Assembly (NCBI RefSeq): GCF_900187945.1
Contig: NZ_FYEH01000005.1
Coordinates: 1-64,000 of the forward strand
Origin: Arboricoccus pini
GTDB lineage: Bacteria; Pseudomonadota; Alphaproteobacteria; Geminicoccales; Geminicoccaceae
Reading direction: 5' to 3'
DNA length: 64,000 nt
The translations under genes and the position numbers were made by a program. Numbering within the stretch: the first letter of the stretch is position 1; each line of letters starts with the position of its first letter. The notes under the pieces are model-generated. The model ran no database searches, had not been told where the DNA came from, and saw only the letters and a list, made by a program, of their open reading frames with translations. This document shows, piece after piece, positions 8,167-17,191 of this stretch.

Positions 8167-9339
8167 GTGACGACAACGCCGCATTTGCCGTTCAGCCGAG
8201 AGGAGCATCTGCAGCGCCAGGAGCGGCTGCGGACTGAACTCGCGGCGCGCGGCGTCGATGCCATGCTCGTGTTTGCCCAGGAGAGCATGTACTGGCTGAC
8301 GGGGTACGACACTGGCGGCTTCGTCTTCTATCAGTGCCTGGTCGTCCCGACCGATGGACGTCAACCCGTCCTTCTGACGCGCCGGCCCGACCTCATTCAG
8401 GCCAGACAGACCAGCATCATCGAAGATATCCGCATATGGTGGGATGCCGAAGATGCCAATCCGGCCGAAGACCTGAAGTCCATTTTGCACGAGCTCGGCC
8501 TTGCCGGCGCCCGGATCGCGATCGAACTCAATACCCATGGCCTCACCGGCTGGAATCTCTGGCGCACGCAGCGGGCGATCGGCGACTGGTGTAAGCTCGA
8601 GGACGACCGGCATCTGATCCGCTGGTTGCGGCTTGTGAAGTCTCCAGCCGAGATCGATTATACCCGCAAGGCCGGCCGCATTCTTGACGATTCGCTCAAA
8701 GCCGTGATCGCGGCGGCTCGTCCAGGCATTCTCGATAGCGACCTTAAAGCCGTCTACCTGACCGCGATCCTCGGGCAGGGTGCTGACATGCCGCCGAACC
8801 CGCCACTTTTCAATTCGGGGCCCCGGGCGGTTTATGGCCGCGGCGTGTCGGATCCGCGCCGGCTCGAAGAGCAGGACCAGATCCTCATCGAATATCCCGT
8901 GGCCTATCGGCACTATAATGTAAAAACGGAATGGACCATCTTGTTCGGCAGGGCTTCGGACGCGCATCGCAAGATGTATGATGTCGGTCGCGAGACGCTG
9001 CAAAAGATGACCGATGTGGCCCGTCCCGGCACGACGCTGGGTGAGATCTTCGATCTCTACGCGGAGGGTCTCGACAAAGGCGGCTACGGGCGCGCCCGAT
9101 ACGGGGCCACTGGCTACGCCGTGGGCTGCACGTTCGCGCCGACCAGCATGGACGTTCCGCCGATGATCTACGCCGGCAACCCGACCGAATGCCGGCCGGG
9201 CATGACGCTTTTCTACCACGTGATGAACGGCGACAGCGACACCGGCCTCGCCATGGGCGTTGGCCATACGCTTCTCATCACCGAGGGTGCGCCGGAAATT
9301 CTGACGGCTTTGCCGGATGAATTGACGGTGGTCGGCTAA
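8167..9339 (+). CDS. M24 family protein (creatinase-like), copy 2
   Basis: 390 residues from GTG 8167; reading from TTG 8095 would put the candidate promoter and operator inside the gene. The creatinase N-domain (FAQESMYWLTGYDT) precedes a pita-bread domain. The two Asp metal ligands of aminopeptidase P are replaced (LIEYPV, then NVKTEWT), the late Glu positions read FYHVM and VGHTLLIT, and the catalytic His region is GYAVGC. The GHTLLI segment resembles creatinase, which has no metals. It therefore probably cleaves a C-N bond without metal. It shares NSGPRA.YGRG and DVPPMIY.GNP with copy 3 and leads the importer operon. Confidence 0.85.
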   Translation: MTTTPHLPFSREEHLQRQERLRTELAARGVDAMLVFAQESMYWLTGYDTGGFVFYQCLVVPTDGRQPVLLTRRPDLIQARQTSIIEDIRIWWDAEDANPAEDLKSILHELGLAGARIAIELNTHGLTGWNLWRTQRAIGDWCKLEDDRHLIRWLRLVKSPAEIDYTRKAGRILDDSLKAVIAAARPGILDSDLKAVYLTAILGQGADMPPNPPLFNSGPRAVYGRGVSDPRRLEEQDQILIEYPVAYRHYNVKTEWTILFGRASDAHRKMYDVGRETLQKMTDVARPGTTLGEIFDLYAEGLDKGGYGRARYGATGYAVGCTFAPTSMDVPPMIYAGNPTECRPGMTLFYHVMNGDSDTGLAMGVGHTLLITEGAPEILTALPDELTVVG

Positions 9340-9414
9340 GCGCGAAAATCCCGCCGGGAAGATCATGAGTACACTGCCGCCCGGCTTGCATCTCGAACCA
9401 ACCAAGAGGGCGAA

Positions 9415-10965
9415 GTGACGAAATTCATGCTTACCCGCCGCAACGTGGTCATGGGTCTGGCGGCGACGGCACTCGTTCCCGGCCTGGACCTTCAAGATGC
9501 GCTTGCCGCCGCGACACCGAAGCCAGGCGGCACGCTGAGGATCAGCCATTCGACGCGCATCGCAACACTGAATGTGCTGAATTGCTCTGGTCCGGCCGAA
9601 TATCCGGCCGTCGACATGCTCTATTCCGGCCTGACGCGCATGGGTCCAGACAACAAGCCCATGGCCGACTTGGCCCAGCGCTGGGAGGCCAGTGCCGATG
9701 CCAAGACTTTTACCTTCCACCTGCGGGAGGGCATTACATTCCACGACGGCTCGCCCTGCACGGCCGACGACGTCGTCGCGACTTACCAGGCGATCCTCAG
9801 CCCCGACATTCCGGCAGCGGCCCGCTCCGTCCTCAACATGATCGACAAGATCGAGGCCGTGGATCCGACGACCGTCAAGATCACGTTGGCCTCGCCCTTC
9901 GCCGACCTGCCGATCTCGACGGCGCATCCGAACGCTCGCATCCTCTCCAAGGCAGCGCTTGCCGGACCGAGGGAAAAACTCGACACGACCGTCAATGGGA
10001 CCGGCCCGTTCAAGCTCGAGACCTATGACAGTGCTCGCATGGTGCGTCTGGTCAAGAACGAGAACTACTTCATCAAGGGCAAGCCCTACCTCGACGCAGT
10101 CGAGTTATACCTGTTCCCGGATCTGGCTGCCGAGAGCGCCAACTTCCTGAATGGCGCGATGGACGTCATGCTGACGGTCCAACAGGCCGATTTCCAGCGC
10201 ATCGCGGCATCGAGCGGCATCAAGGCCCAGCGCATTCCATCTGGCCGGTTCGTCAATATCACGATGCGTCAGGACCAAAAGCCGTTCGATGACGTCCGCG
10301 TCCGCAAGGCGCTGGCCATGTCGATCGACCGGCCGACTCTCGTTGACATTGTGTTGGAAGGCCTGGGCCGCCCGGCTTACGATAACCTGCTGTCGCCAGA
10401 ATTTCAGTATGCCATCCAGACGCCGGAAATCCCCTACGACCCGGCTTCGGCGAAGAAGCTCCTTGCGGAAGCTGGCTACCCTGACGGCATCAAGATCAAG
10501 CTCGTCGCCTCCAACCGCCCGGCGATCCGCGCCCAGGTGGCCGTTGCCGTCAAGGAAATGGCCAAGGCGGCGGGGTTCGACATCGATGTCGAGACCATGT
10601 CCCACGACACCTATCTGGCCAATATCTGGATGAAGGGTCAGTTCTACATGGGCTATTGGGGCATGCAGGCGACCGAGGACGCGACCTTCAACCTGTTACT
10701 TACCTCGAACGCTTCCTACGAAGATACGGGTTGGAAGAACAAGGAGTTCGACCAACTGGTGTCAGATGCCCGTCAGACCACCGACACCGAAAAGCGCCGA
10801 GATCTCTATGCCAAGGCGCAAGAGTTGATGTTGAGGGATACGCCCTACATCGTTCCAATCTTCGAAGACGTGTTGACGGCAAGCGGCAAGAGTGTGGAAG
10901 ACTGGACGACCGCGCCGCTGTCTGGGTATTTCTACGTCGAGAACGTCTGGCTCAACAAGGCTTGA
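9415..10965 (+). CDS. ABC transporter substrate-binding protein, family 5 (peptide type)
   Basis: 516 residues. The N-terminus has a Tat-like signal, TRRNVVMGLAATALVPG, so export may be by the Tat route. The SBP_bac_5 body begins at PKPGGTLRIS and contains the family signature region around MADLAQRWEAS and ITFHDGSPCTADDV. GTG start with GAGGG seven bases upstream. It is the periplasmic receptor for the two permeases and fused ATPase that follow. The family binds di- and oligopeptides, glutathione, nickel chelates and opines; the ligand is unknown but presumably the substrate of the surrounding hydrolases. Confidence 0.93.
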   Translation: MTKFMLTRRNVVMGLAATALVPGLDLQDALAAATPKPGGTLRISHSTRIATLNVLNCSGPAEYPAVDMLYSGLTRMGPDNKPMADLAQRWEASADAKTFTFHLREGITFHDGSPCTADDVVATYQAILSPDIPAAARSVLNMIDKIEAVDPTTVKITLASPFADLPISTAHPNARILSKAALAGPREKLDTTVNGTGPFKLETYDSARMVRLVKNENYFIKGKPYLDAVELYLFPDLAAESANFLNGAMDVMLTVQQADFQRIAASSGIKAQRIPSGRFVNITMRQDQKPFDDVRVRKALAMSIDRPTLVDIVLEGLGRPAYDNLLSPEFQYAIQTPEIPYDPASAKKLLAEAGYPDGIKIKLVASNRPAIRAQVAVAVKEMAKAAGFDIDVETMSHDTYLANIWMKGQFYMGYWGMQATEDATFNLLLTSNASYEDTGWKNKEFDQLVSDARQTTDTEKRRDLYAKAQELMLRDTPYIVPIFEDVLTASGKSVEDWTTAPLSGYFYVENVWLNKA

Positions 10966-10969
10966 TGGC

Positions 10970-11920
10970 ATGAGCCGGGGTTACCTGATCCGGCGACTGC
11001 TCGCCATCATCCTCGTGCTGGCGATCGTCACGCTCGCTGTCTTTGCGATCACCACGATACTGCCGGGCAACGCCGCCATCATGATCCTGGGTGAATATGC
11101 CACCCCGGACGCGGTGGCGGCCCTCGAGCGGCAGCTGCATCTCGATCAGCCCTGGTACATGCAATATCTAAGTTGGGTCGCCGGCATCCTGCATGGCGAT
11201 TTTGGCACCTCGCTCAGATTGTCCCAGCCGGTTACCCAGGTCGTGGGCGAGGCATTCCTCAATTCGGCCATGCTGGCCCTGACCGCGCTGGCCGCGGTCA
11301 TCATCGTCGCCATCCCGCTGGGCGTGCTCGCGGCATTGAAACGTGGCACAGTGATCGACTTGGCGATCGGCCTGTTCAGCTATCTAGGCACGGCGCTGCC
11401 AGAATTCGTCACCGCCACGCTGCTTCTCGTTTTTCTGGCTGCGCCCAACGTCGGGCCCTTTCCCGCAGGCGGCTTCGTTGCTCCCTGGGAGGATCTTGCG
11501 GGCTTTGCCGCCCACGTCATCCTTCCTGCCGCCACGCTGGGCTTGATCCTGCTCGCTCATGTCTCGCGCCAGGTGCGATCGGAAATGTCGGAAGTGCTTG
11601 CCTCCGACTATGTCCGCGCTGCCCGTCTCAAGGGGTTGAGCGAGCGCCGGGTGATCTGGCGTCACACGTTGCCGAATTCGCTGGCGCCGGCGGTGGCCGT
11701 CATCTCGCTCGACATCGGCTATCTGCTGGGCGGCATCATCGTCGTCGAGGAAATCTTCGCCTGGCCCGGACTGGGTCGGGTTTTAATGTATGCACTGGAA
11801 AATCGGGATCTGCCCGTCATTCAGGCAGTCACCCTGCTTCTCGCGGCAATCTACGCTTTGTCCAATCTCGTCTCGGACATCATCATCGCTAAGCTCGACC
11901 CGCGGGTCCGCTATGCGTAG
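10970..11920 (+). CDS. ABC transporter permease, DppB type
   Basis: 316 residues with about six membrane segments. It opens with the DppB N-terminus YLIRRLLAIILVL, has a periplasmic loop ending GDFGTSLR, and the EAA coupling segment HTLPNSLAPAV. The gene starts 4 nt after the receptor stop and its last 8 nt overlap the next permease. It forms half of the inner-membrane channel of the importer. Confidence 0.93.
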   Translation: MSRGYLIRRLLAIILVLAIVTLAVFAITTILPGNAAIMILGEYATPDAVAALERQLHLDQPWYMQYLSWVAGILHGDFGTSLRLSQPVTQVVGEAFLNSAMLALTALAAVIIVAIPLGVLAALKRGTVIDLAIGLFSYLGTALPEFVTATLLLVFLAAPNVGPFPAGGFVAPWEDLAGFAAHVILPAATLGLILLAHVSRQVRSEMSEVLASDYVRAARLKGLSERRVIWRHTLPNSLAPAVAVISLDIGYLLGGIIVVEEIFAWPGLGRVLMYALENRDLPVIQAVTLLLAAIYALSNLVSDIIIAKLDPRVRYA

Positions 11921-12731
11921 ATTCCTGTCCTCGCCAAGTGCTGTCGTCGGCACGACTTTGCTCGTCCTCGTCCTGTTTGCTGCCTTGTTCGGCCCACTGA
12001 TCGCTCCTTATGATCCGCAGGAGTTCCATCCGTTGGCACGGCTTCAGGGCCCTTCGGCCAGCTACTGGCTGGGGACCGACCAGTTCGGCCGCGACCTACT
12101 CTCGCGCATCCTCAGCGGCGCGCCCGCGACCATCGCATTCGGGGTGTTTTCAACGACGATCGGCGTCGTCGTGGGCTCGCTCATCGGCGTGATCGCTGGG
12201 GTTTCCAGCGGTTGGGTCGACAGCACGATCATGCGTATTCTCGACGGTCTGCTCGCGGTTCCAGACCTCCTGTTCACGCTTTTGATCGTCACCGTCCTCG
12301 GGGGCGGCATGGAGCATGCGCTGCTGGCCGTGGCCGTTGCCTTCACGCCCGGTATGGCGCGCATTGCCCGCAGTGCCGTGCTGTCGGTCCGTACACGTGA
12401 CTATGTCCGGGCGGCAGTCGCGCGCGGCGAGTCCGGACTCTATATCGTTGGCCGCGAAGTCCTGCCGAACGCGCTTAGTCCCATTGTCGTTGAAGCCACC
12501 ATTCGCGTCTCCTTCGCCATCATGATCGGCGCGACGCTCGGCTTCTTGGGCCTGGGCGCCCAGCCGCCCAGTACCGAGTGGGGACTGATGGTCTCCGAAG
12601 CCCGCCAGTTCATGTTCCGCAATCCTTGGTGTGTCGCCATTCCCGGCCTATCGATCGCGACGGCGGCCCTTGGCTTCAACCTGTTCGGCGACGCTTTGCG
12701 GGATGCCCTCGACCCAAGGAGGAGCCATTGA
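11913..12731 (+). CDS. ABC transporter permease, DppC type
   Basis: 272 residues. The N-terminal segment and YWLGTDQFGRDLLSRIL motif are typical of DppC/OppC, followed by five more membrane helices and the EAA loop LPNALSPIVVEATI. It pairs with the DppB-type permease, overlaps it by 8 nt, and overlaps the ATPase gene by 4 nt (TTGA). Confidence 0.93.
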   Translation: MRRFLSSPSAVVGTTLLVLVLFAALFGPLIAPYDPQEFHPLARLQGPSASYWLGTDQFGRDLLSRILSGAPATIAFGVFSTTIGVVVGSLIGVIAGVSSGWVDSTIMRILDGLLAVPDLLFTLLIVTVLGGGMEHALLAVAVAFTPGMARIARSAVLSVRTRDYVRAAVARGESGLYIVGREVLPNALSPIVVEATIRVSFAIMIGATLGFLGLGAQPPSTEWGLMVSEARQFMFRNPWCVAIPGLSIATAALGFNLFGDALRDALDPRRSH

Positions 12732-14404
12732 GCGCCGCGCTCACCTCGGCCGAGGCAAAGGCTGCCAGCAAGGAAAAGCCGGCCCTCGCTGTGCACAAAT
12801 ATTCGCTCTCCTATCGCACTGAGGCCGGCCTTATCGCGGCGCTGAGGAACATCGACCTTACCATCGCCAAAGGTGAGACCGTCGGCCTTGTTGGCGAATC
12901 CGGCTCGGGCAAGTCGTCGATGGCCTGGTCGATCATGCGCTATCTGCCGCCCAATGCGGTGGAGCAGGGTGGTGCCATCCGCCTCGCAGGCGAAGAGATT
13001 CTCGACTACACGCCGCACGAAATGGCGACGATCCGCGGCAGCCGGGTGCCGATGGTCTTTCAAGATCCGTCGACCTCGCTCAATCCAACGATCAGGCTGG
13101 GCGAACAGATCGCCGAGGTACTGATCCGCCACCGGGGCCTGACGAAGGCCGAGGCCTACGCCGAGGCGGAAGCGGCGCTGGCACGAACCGGCATCACGCA
13201 TCCCAAGGAAATGCTGCAGCGCTATCCTCATGAGGCCTCGGGTGGCGAGAAACAACGCGTCGTCATCGCCACGGCCTTCGCCTGTGAGCCGGAACTGATC
13301 ATTTTCGATGAGCCGACAACAGCGCTCGATATCCTGACCGCACGGCAGATCCTCGATCTGTTCACCCGGCTGCGCGAAGAGACGAACGTGTCGGCTCTCT
13401 ATATTTCCCACGATCTGGGCCTGGTCTCGCGCGTCGTCGACCGGGTCGCCGTGATCCACAAGGGCGTCATCGTCGAGAACGGGTCGGTCGACGAGGTGTT
13501 CCGGCACCCGAAGGCGGATTATACCCGCCAACTGATCGGGGCCGTGCCGGACCCGGAGCGCTGGATCGGTGTGGAGGCACCAGCGGTCCCGCAGACGCTG
13601 ATTCGGCTAACGAATGCCGGCGTGCATTATGGCGGCCCCAGCCTCCTGCAGAGGATATTCCAGCCAGAGGAAGCCGGAAAGGTCGGCTTTTGGGGGGCTC
13701 GAAACGTCAGCCTCGACATCCGTAAGGGAGAACTCCTGGGAGTTGTGGGTGAAAGCGGCTCCGGCAAATCGACGATCGCCAAGGTGCTGGCCGGGCTGCA
13801 GGATTTTGAGGGGACGCTCGAAGTGGACGGCAGGACGATCGGCAGCCGGAAGGCTATCGACCGTGCCTATCGCCGCCGGGTGCAGATCGTGTTTCAGCAT
13901 CCCGACGCCTCGCTCAACCCGCGCCAGAAGATTGGCACGATCATCGGCCGGCCGCTGAAGCTCTACCAGATAGTCCCGCGCCGGCAGGTCAAGATACGTG
14001 TCGGGCAACTGCTCGAAATGGTTCGTCTGCCGGCCGCCTACGCCAAGCGATATCCGCATCAGCTCTCGGGCGGCGAGAAGCAGCGCGTGGCCATCGCCCG
14101 CGCGTTCGCCGCTGAACCGGAACTCGTCATCTGCGACGAGGTGACCGCAGCGCTCGACGTGTCGGTGCAGGCGGCCGTGGCCGAACTTCTGGTCAAGTTG
14201 CAACGGGATACCGGCACGGCCTGCCTGTTCATCACGCACGACCTTAATCTGATCCGTCAGCTCGCGCACCGGATCGCGGTCATGCGCCATGGCGTGCTCG
14301 TGGACTTCTTCGACCGCCGGGACGCCCGCGCGGACGATCGCAACCCCTATACCAAAGCGCTCCTTGACGCTGTTCCGGTTCAGTCGTCCAGCGCAGCAGC
14401 ATGA
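12728..14404 (+). CDS. Fused dipeptide-type ABC ATPase (two ATP-binding domains)
   Basis: 558 residues from TTG 12728, chosen because AAGGAGGAG precedes it and it overlaps the permease stop as TTGA. Domain 1 has GESGSGKSS, ASGGEKQRV and LIIFDEPTTALD; domain 2 has GESGSGKST, LSGGEKQRVAIARA and LVICDEVTAALD. DppD- and DppF-like domains in one chain is the architecture of GsiA, the glutathione importer ATPase, and of many peptide or opine importers. It powers uptake by the receptor and permeases upstream. Confidence 0.92.
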   Translation: MSAALTSAEAKAASKEKPALAVHKYSLSYRTEAGLIAALRNIDLTIAKGETVGLVGESGSGKSSMAWSIMRYLPPNAVEQGGAIRLAGEEILDYTPHEMATIRGSRVPMVFQDPSTSLNPTIRLGEQIAEVLIRHRGLTKAEAYAEAEAALARTGITHPKEMLQRYPHEASGGEKQRVVIATAFACEPELIIFDEPTTALDILTARQILDLFTRLREETNVSALYISHDLGLVSRVVDRVAVIHKGVIVENGSVDEVFRHPKADYTRQLIGAVPDPERWIGVEAPAVPQTLIRLTNAGVHYGGPSLLQRIFQPEEAGKVGFWGARNVSLDIRKGELLGVVGESGSGKSTIAKVLAGLQDFEGTLEVDGRTIGSRKAIDRAYRRRVQIVFQHPDASLNPRQKIGTIIGRPLKLYQIVPRRQVKIRVGQLLEMVRLPAAYAKRYPHQLSGGEKQRVAIARAFAAEPELVICDEVTAALDVSVQAAVAELLVKLQRDTGTACLFITHDLNLIRQLAHRIAVMRHGVLVDFFDRRDARADDRNPYTKALLDAVPVQSSSAAA

Positions 14405-14414
14405 GGGTTCATCC

Positions 14415-15635
14415 ATGACGACAGCGCTGGAGCTCGCAGACAAGGTCGACCGCCAGACCTGTATCGACATCCTGGCCGACCTGGTGCGGCACAAGAGCTA
14501 TTCGGAAACTCCGGGCGAGCGCATCCTGGCCGAGCACATGGCCGACATCATGCGCAACATGGGGCTGGAAGTGACGTTGCAGCCAGTGACCGGCGACCGG
14601 GTCAACGCCATCGGCATCTGGCGCGGCTCAGGCGGTGGCAAGAGCCTGTTGTTCAACGGCCACCTGGACACCAATCCGGCGACCGAGGGCTGGACCGTCG
14701 ATCCCTGGGGCGGCGTCGTCGATGACGAATTCATCTACGGCATCGGCGTCTCGAACATGAAGGCCGGCGACGCGTCGTCGCTCTGCGCCGTCAAGACTCT
14801 GATCGACAACGGCATCCGGCTGAAGGGTGATGTCGTGCTAACGTATGTGATCGGCGAGTTGCAGGGCGGCATCGGGACGTTGCAGGCGGTGCGGGCCGGT
14901 ACCCGCGCCGACTATTTCATCAATTCCGAGCCATCCGACCTGCAGGCGATCACCATGCATGCGGCGGCCTTCACTTTCATCATCGAGCTTGAAGGCGTCA
15001 CGCGGCATTTGTCCAAGCGCGAGGCTGCCGTCGACGCCATCCGTGCGGCCTGCGAGTTGATTCCGCAACTAAGCGCCATGACGTTCTCCGATGCACCGAC
15101 GGAAGAGCACAAGGCGGTCAACCGCGTGCATGTCGGCGTCATCCATGGCGCACTCGGACGCGATCTGCATGAATGGCGGCCGCCGCAGGTGGCAGACTTC
15201 GTCCGTCTCAAGGGATCTGGCCGCTATGGGCCGGGCCAGAGCCGGGAGAATGCTCTGGCTGACATCCAGCGCGTCCTCGACGGGCTGGCCGAATGCCATC
15301 CCGGCCTGAAGGCCAAGGTCCATGCGGAGACCAGGAACGATCAGCCGACCATGCCGGCTTTCGCGGTCTCGAAGGAAGCGCGCATCGTCAAGGCGATCAA
15401 CGCGGCCTACGAGGCCGTGCGCGGCGACAAGCAGCCGACCGGCCCGATTGCGCCGCCCGCCTATTTCGGCACCGATGCCGGCCATCTCTGGGTGGAAGGC
15501 GGCATGGAAGGCGTCGTCTGCGGACCAGGCGGGCGCTACAACACCATGCCGGACGAACGGGTCGATATCGTCGACTATCTCGACATGGTCCGCATCTATC
15601 TCATCACCATGACAGACATCTGCGAGTTGGCATGA
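14415..15635 (+). CDS. M20 family deacylase/peptidase homologue with altered metal site
   Basis: 406 residues, ArgE/DapE-like overall. H83 and D85 in NGHLDT are kept, and so are E148 (catalytic-base position) and E172 in SEPSD. The bridging Asp before MK is Asn114 (GVSNMKAG), the Glu after E148 is Leu149 (GELQGG), and the last His position reads Thr377 (NTMPDERV). The second metal site therefore looks lost. The protein may be mono-metal, use different ligands, or have changed chemistry. The ATG lies 10 nt after the ATPase gene and the stop overlaps the next M24 start (ATGA), so it is part of the importer operon. Confidence 0.85.
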   Translation: MTTALELADKVDRQTCIDILADLVRHKSYSETPGERILAEHMADIMRNMGLEVTLQPVTGDRVNAIGIWRGSGGGKSLLFNGHLDTNPATEGWTVDPWGGVVDDEFIYGIGVSNMKAGDASSLCAVKTLIDNGIRLKGDVVLTYVIGELQGGIGTLQAVRAGTRADYFINSEPSDLQAITMHAAAFTFIIELEGVTRHLSKREAAVDAIRAACELIPQLSAMTFSDAPTEEHKAVNRVHVGVIHGALGRDLHEWRPPQVADFVRLKGSGRYGPGQSRENALADIQRVLDGLAECHPGLKAKVHAETRNDQPTMPAFAVSKEARIVKAINAAYEAVRGDKQPTGPIAPPAYFGTDAGHLWVEGGMEGVVCGPGGRYNTMPDERVDIVDYLDMVRIYLITMTDICELA

Positions 15636-16846
15636 CCATGCATGTGCCCGAGGAATTCGCGGCGACCTCAAGAAGCGGTCGCAACGTCCTCTTGAAGTTC
15701 AAGCCGGCCGAATTCGCGGGTCGCCTTGCCGCCACCCGCCGCCGCCTGCGGGAGCGCGGGCTCGACGCACTGATCGTGTTTGCCCAGGAGAGTCATTACT
15801 GGCTGACCAGCTATGACACGGCGGGTTACGTTTTCTTCCAGGCCGGTCTCGTCCTCGCCGACGATGGCAGCGACACGGTGCTCCTCACTCGTACGCCAGA
15901 TCTCAGGCAGGCCAATGTCGCCTCGCTCTATGACGATATCCGGGTCTGGCTCAATGCCGAGAACGCCAATCCTGCCCAGGACCTGCGTGACATTCTGGCC
16001 GAGAAGGGCCTCAGGGGCAAAAAGGTCGGCGTCGAATATGCGACCTACGGCCTGACGGGTGCCAATGCCCGCATGGTCGATCGAGCGCTCGACGGTTTCT
16101 GCGTCACCGAGGATGCCTCCGACATCGTGCGGCAGGGCAGGTTGGTGAAGTCCAGGGCCGAGCTCGAGCATGTGCGCATGGCGGGCAAGCTCGCCGACGC
16201 CGCTGTCCGGGCGGCGATCGACGCCACCCGGCCTGGCATTCCAGATACTGTCCTGACCGCCGCGGCATTGACCGCAATGCTTGCCGGCGGCGGCGACATC
16301 CCCTCGGGCGGACCTCTGGTCAATTCCGGCCCGCGGGCGCTGTACGGTCGCGGCATTGGCGGACCTCGAACGATCGAGGAACAAGACCAGATCCTGGTCG
16401 AGCTCGCCGGCTCCCATTGCCGTTATCACGTCTGCATCGAGCACACGCTGGTGACTGGCAAGCCAGATCCGCGTCAACGCGACATGCTCAAGGTGGCGAA
16501 GGACGCTCTCGACCAGATTAAAGATGCCGCGCGGGCAGGGACGGCACTGGGAACGCTCGACGACATTCATCGCAAGGTGCTGGATGATGCCGGCTTTGCC
16601 AAGGCTCGCTACGCCGCCTGCGGTTACGCCCTGGGCTGCACTTTCAAGCCGACCTGGATGGACGTGCCGCCGATGATCTATTCCGGAAACCCCCTCATCA
16701 TGACGCCGGGGATGGTATTCTTCGTTCACATCATGATCCCCGATGCGTCGACGGGCCTGACGGCGGGAGTTGGCCAGACCTTCGCCATCACCGATGGCGC
16801 ACCAGAGGTCTTCAGCGATCTGCCAGTGCAGCTTTACTGCTGCTGA
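15632..16846 (+). CDS. M24 family protein (creatinase-like), copy 3
   Basis: 404 residues, close paralogue of copy 2: FAQESHYWLTSYDT, NSGPRALYGRG and MDVPPMIYSGNP are shared. Metal-ligand positions are again substituted (LVELAG, then VCIEHTL; late FVHIM and VGQTFAIT), and differ from copy 2 by Gln for the late His. The pair may be two subunits or two enzymes of different specificity. Start ATG overlaps the M20 stop. It is the last gene of the importer operon. Confidence 0.85.
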   Translation: MTMHVPEEFAATSRSGRNVLLKFKPAEFAGRLAATRRRLRERGLDALIVFAQESHYWLTSYDTAGYVFFQAGLVLADDGSDTVLLTRTPDLRQANVASLYDDIRVWLNAENANPAQDLRDILAEKGLRGKKVGVEYATYGLTGANARMVDRALDGFCVTEDASDIVRQGRLVKSRAELEHVRMAGKLADAAVRAAIDATRPGIPDTVLTAAALTAMLAGGGDIPSGGPLVNSGPRALYGRGIGGPRTIEEQDQILVELAGSHCRYHVCIEHTLVTGKPDPRQRDMLKVAKDALDQIKDAARAGTALGTLDDIHRKVLDDAGFAKARYAACGYALGCTFKPTWMDVPPMIYSGNPLIMTPGMVFFVHIMIPDASTGLTAGVGQTFAITDGAPEVFSDLPVQLYCC

Positions 16847-17191
16847 CGCCGGCAAGCCGCATCCGGGGTCACGCGGCACCGCCTCGTGGAGGGGCGCCGA
16901 CGTCCCGCTGCGGCTTGGCATTCGCATGGTCCTTGTGCAGGGATCGCTCATGGAAATTGGCCGGTCTAAACGGCTTGGATTTGCGCAACCAGGTCGAACG
17001 TTACTCGACCGAGTCCCGGCCTTCGCGCCTGGGAATGATGGGTTTGCCCCCGACAACCTGAGGACAACGACGTCTCGGGCTTTGCGGTTCACATGTTGAC
17101 CTGGGCTTGATTGACCGGACAATTGTCCGCGTCGTCGAGATACTTCACTCGTCAGAGGCTATATTCCCACTAATCAGTGCGAGGATTCGTC
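16847..17191. other. Intergenic region, 345 nt
   Basis: No convincing gene on either strand. It holds a 14-bp perfect palindrome at 17116-17129 and, nearer the next gene, TATATT around 17159-17164 that could serve as a -10 element. No terminator with a T-run follows the M24 gene. Confidence 0.5.
17116..17129. promoter_or_regulatory. Perfect 14-bp palindrome upstream of the membrane-protein gene
   Basis: CGGACAATTGTCCG is identical to its reverse complement and lies 62 nt before the start of the unknown membrane protein. Size and position suit a dimeric repressor. No regulator gene is adjacent, and no other copy was noticed. Confidence 0.4.

Noticed and set aside
7963-9927. 654-residue minus-strand open frame
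   Set aside because: It runs antisense to the second M24 gene and the importer receptor, crosses the divergent promoter, and has a low-complexity composition.
15668-17122. 484-residue minus-strand open frame
   Set aside because: Antisense to the third M24 gene with no domain signature.
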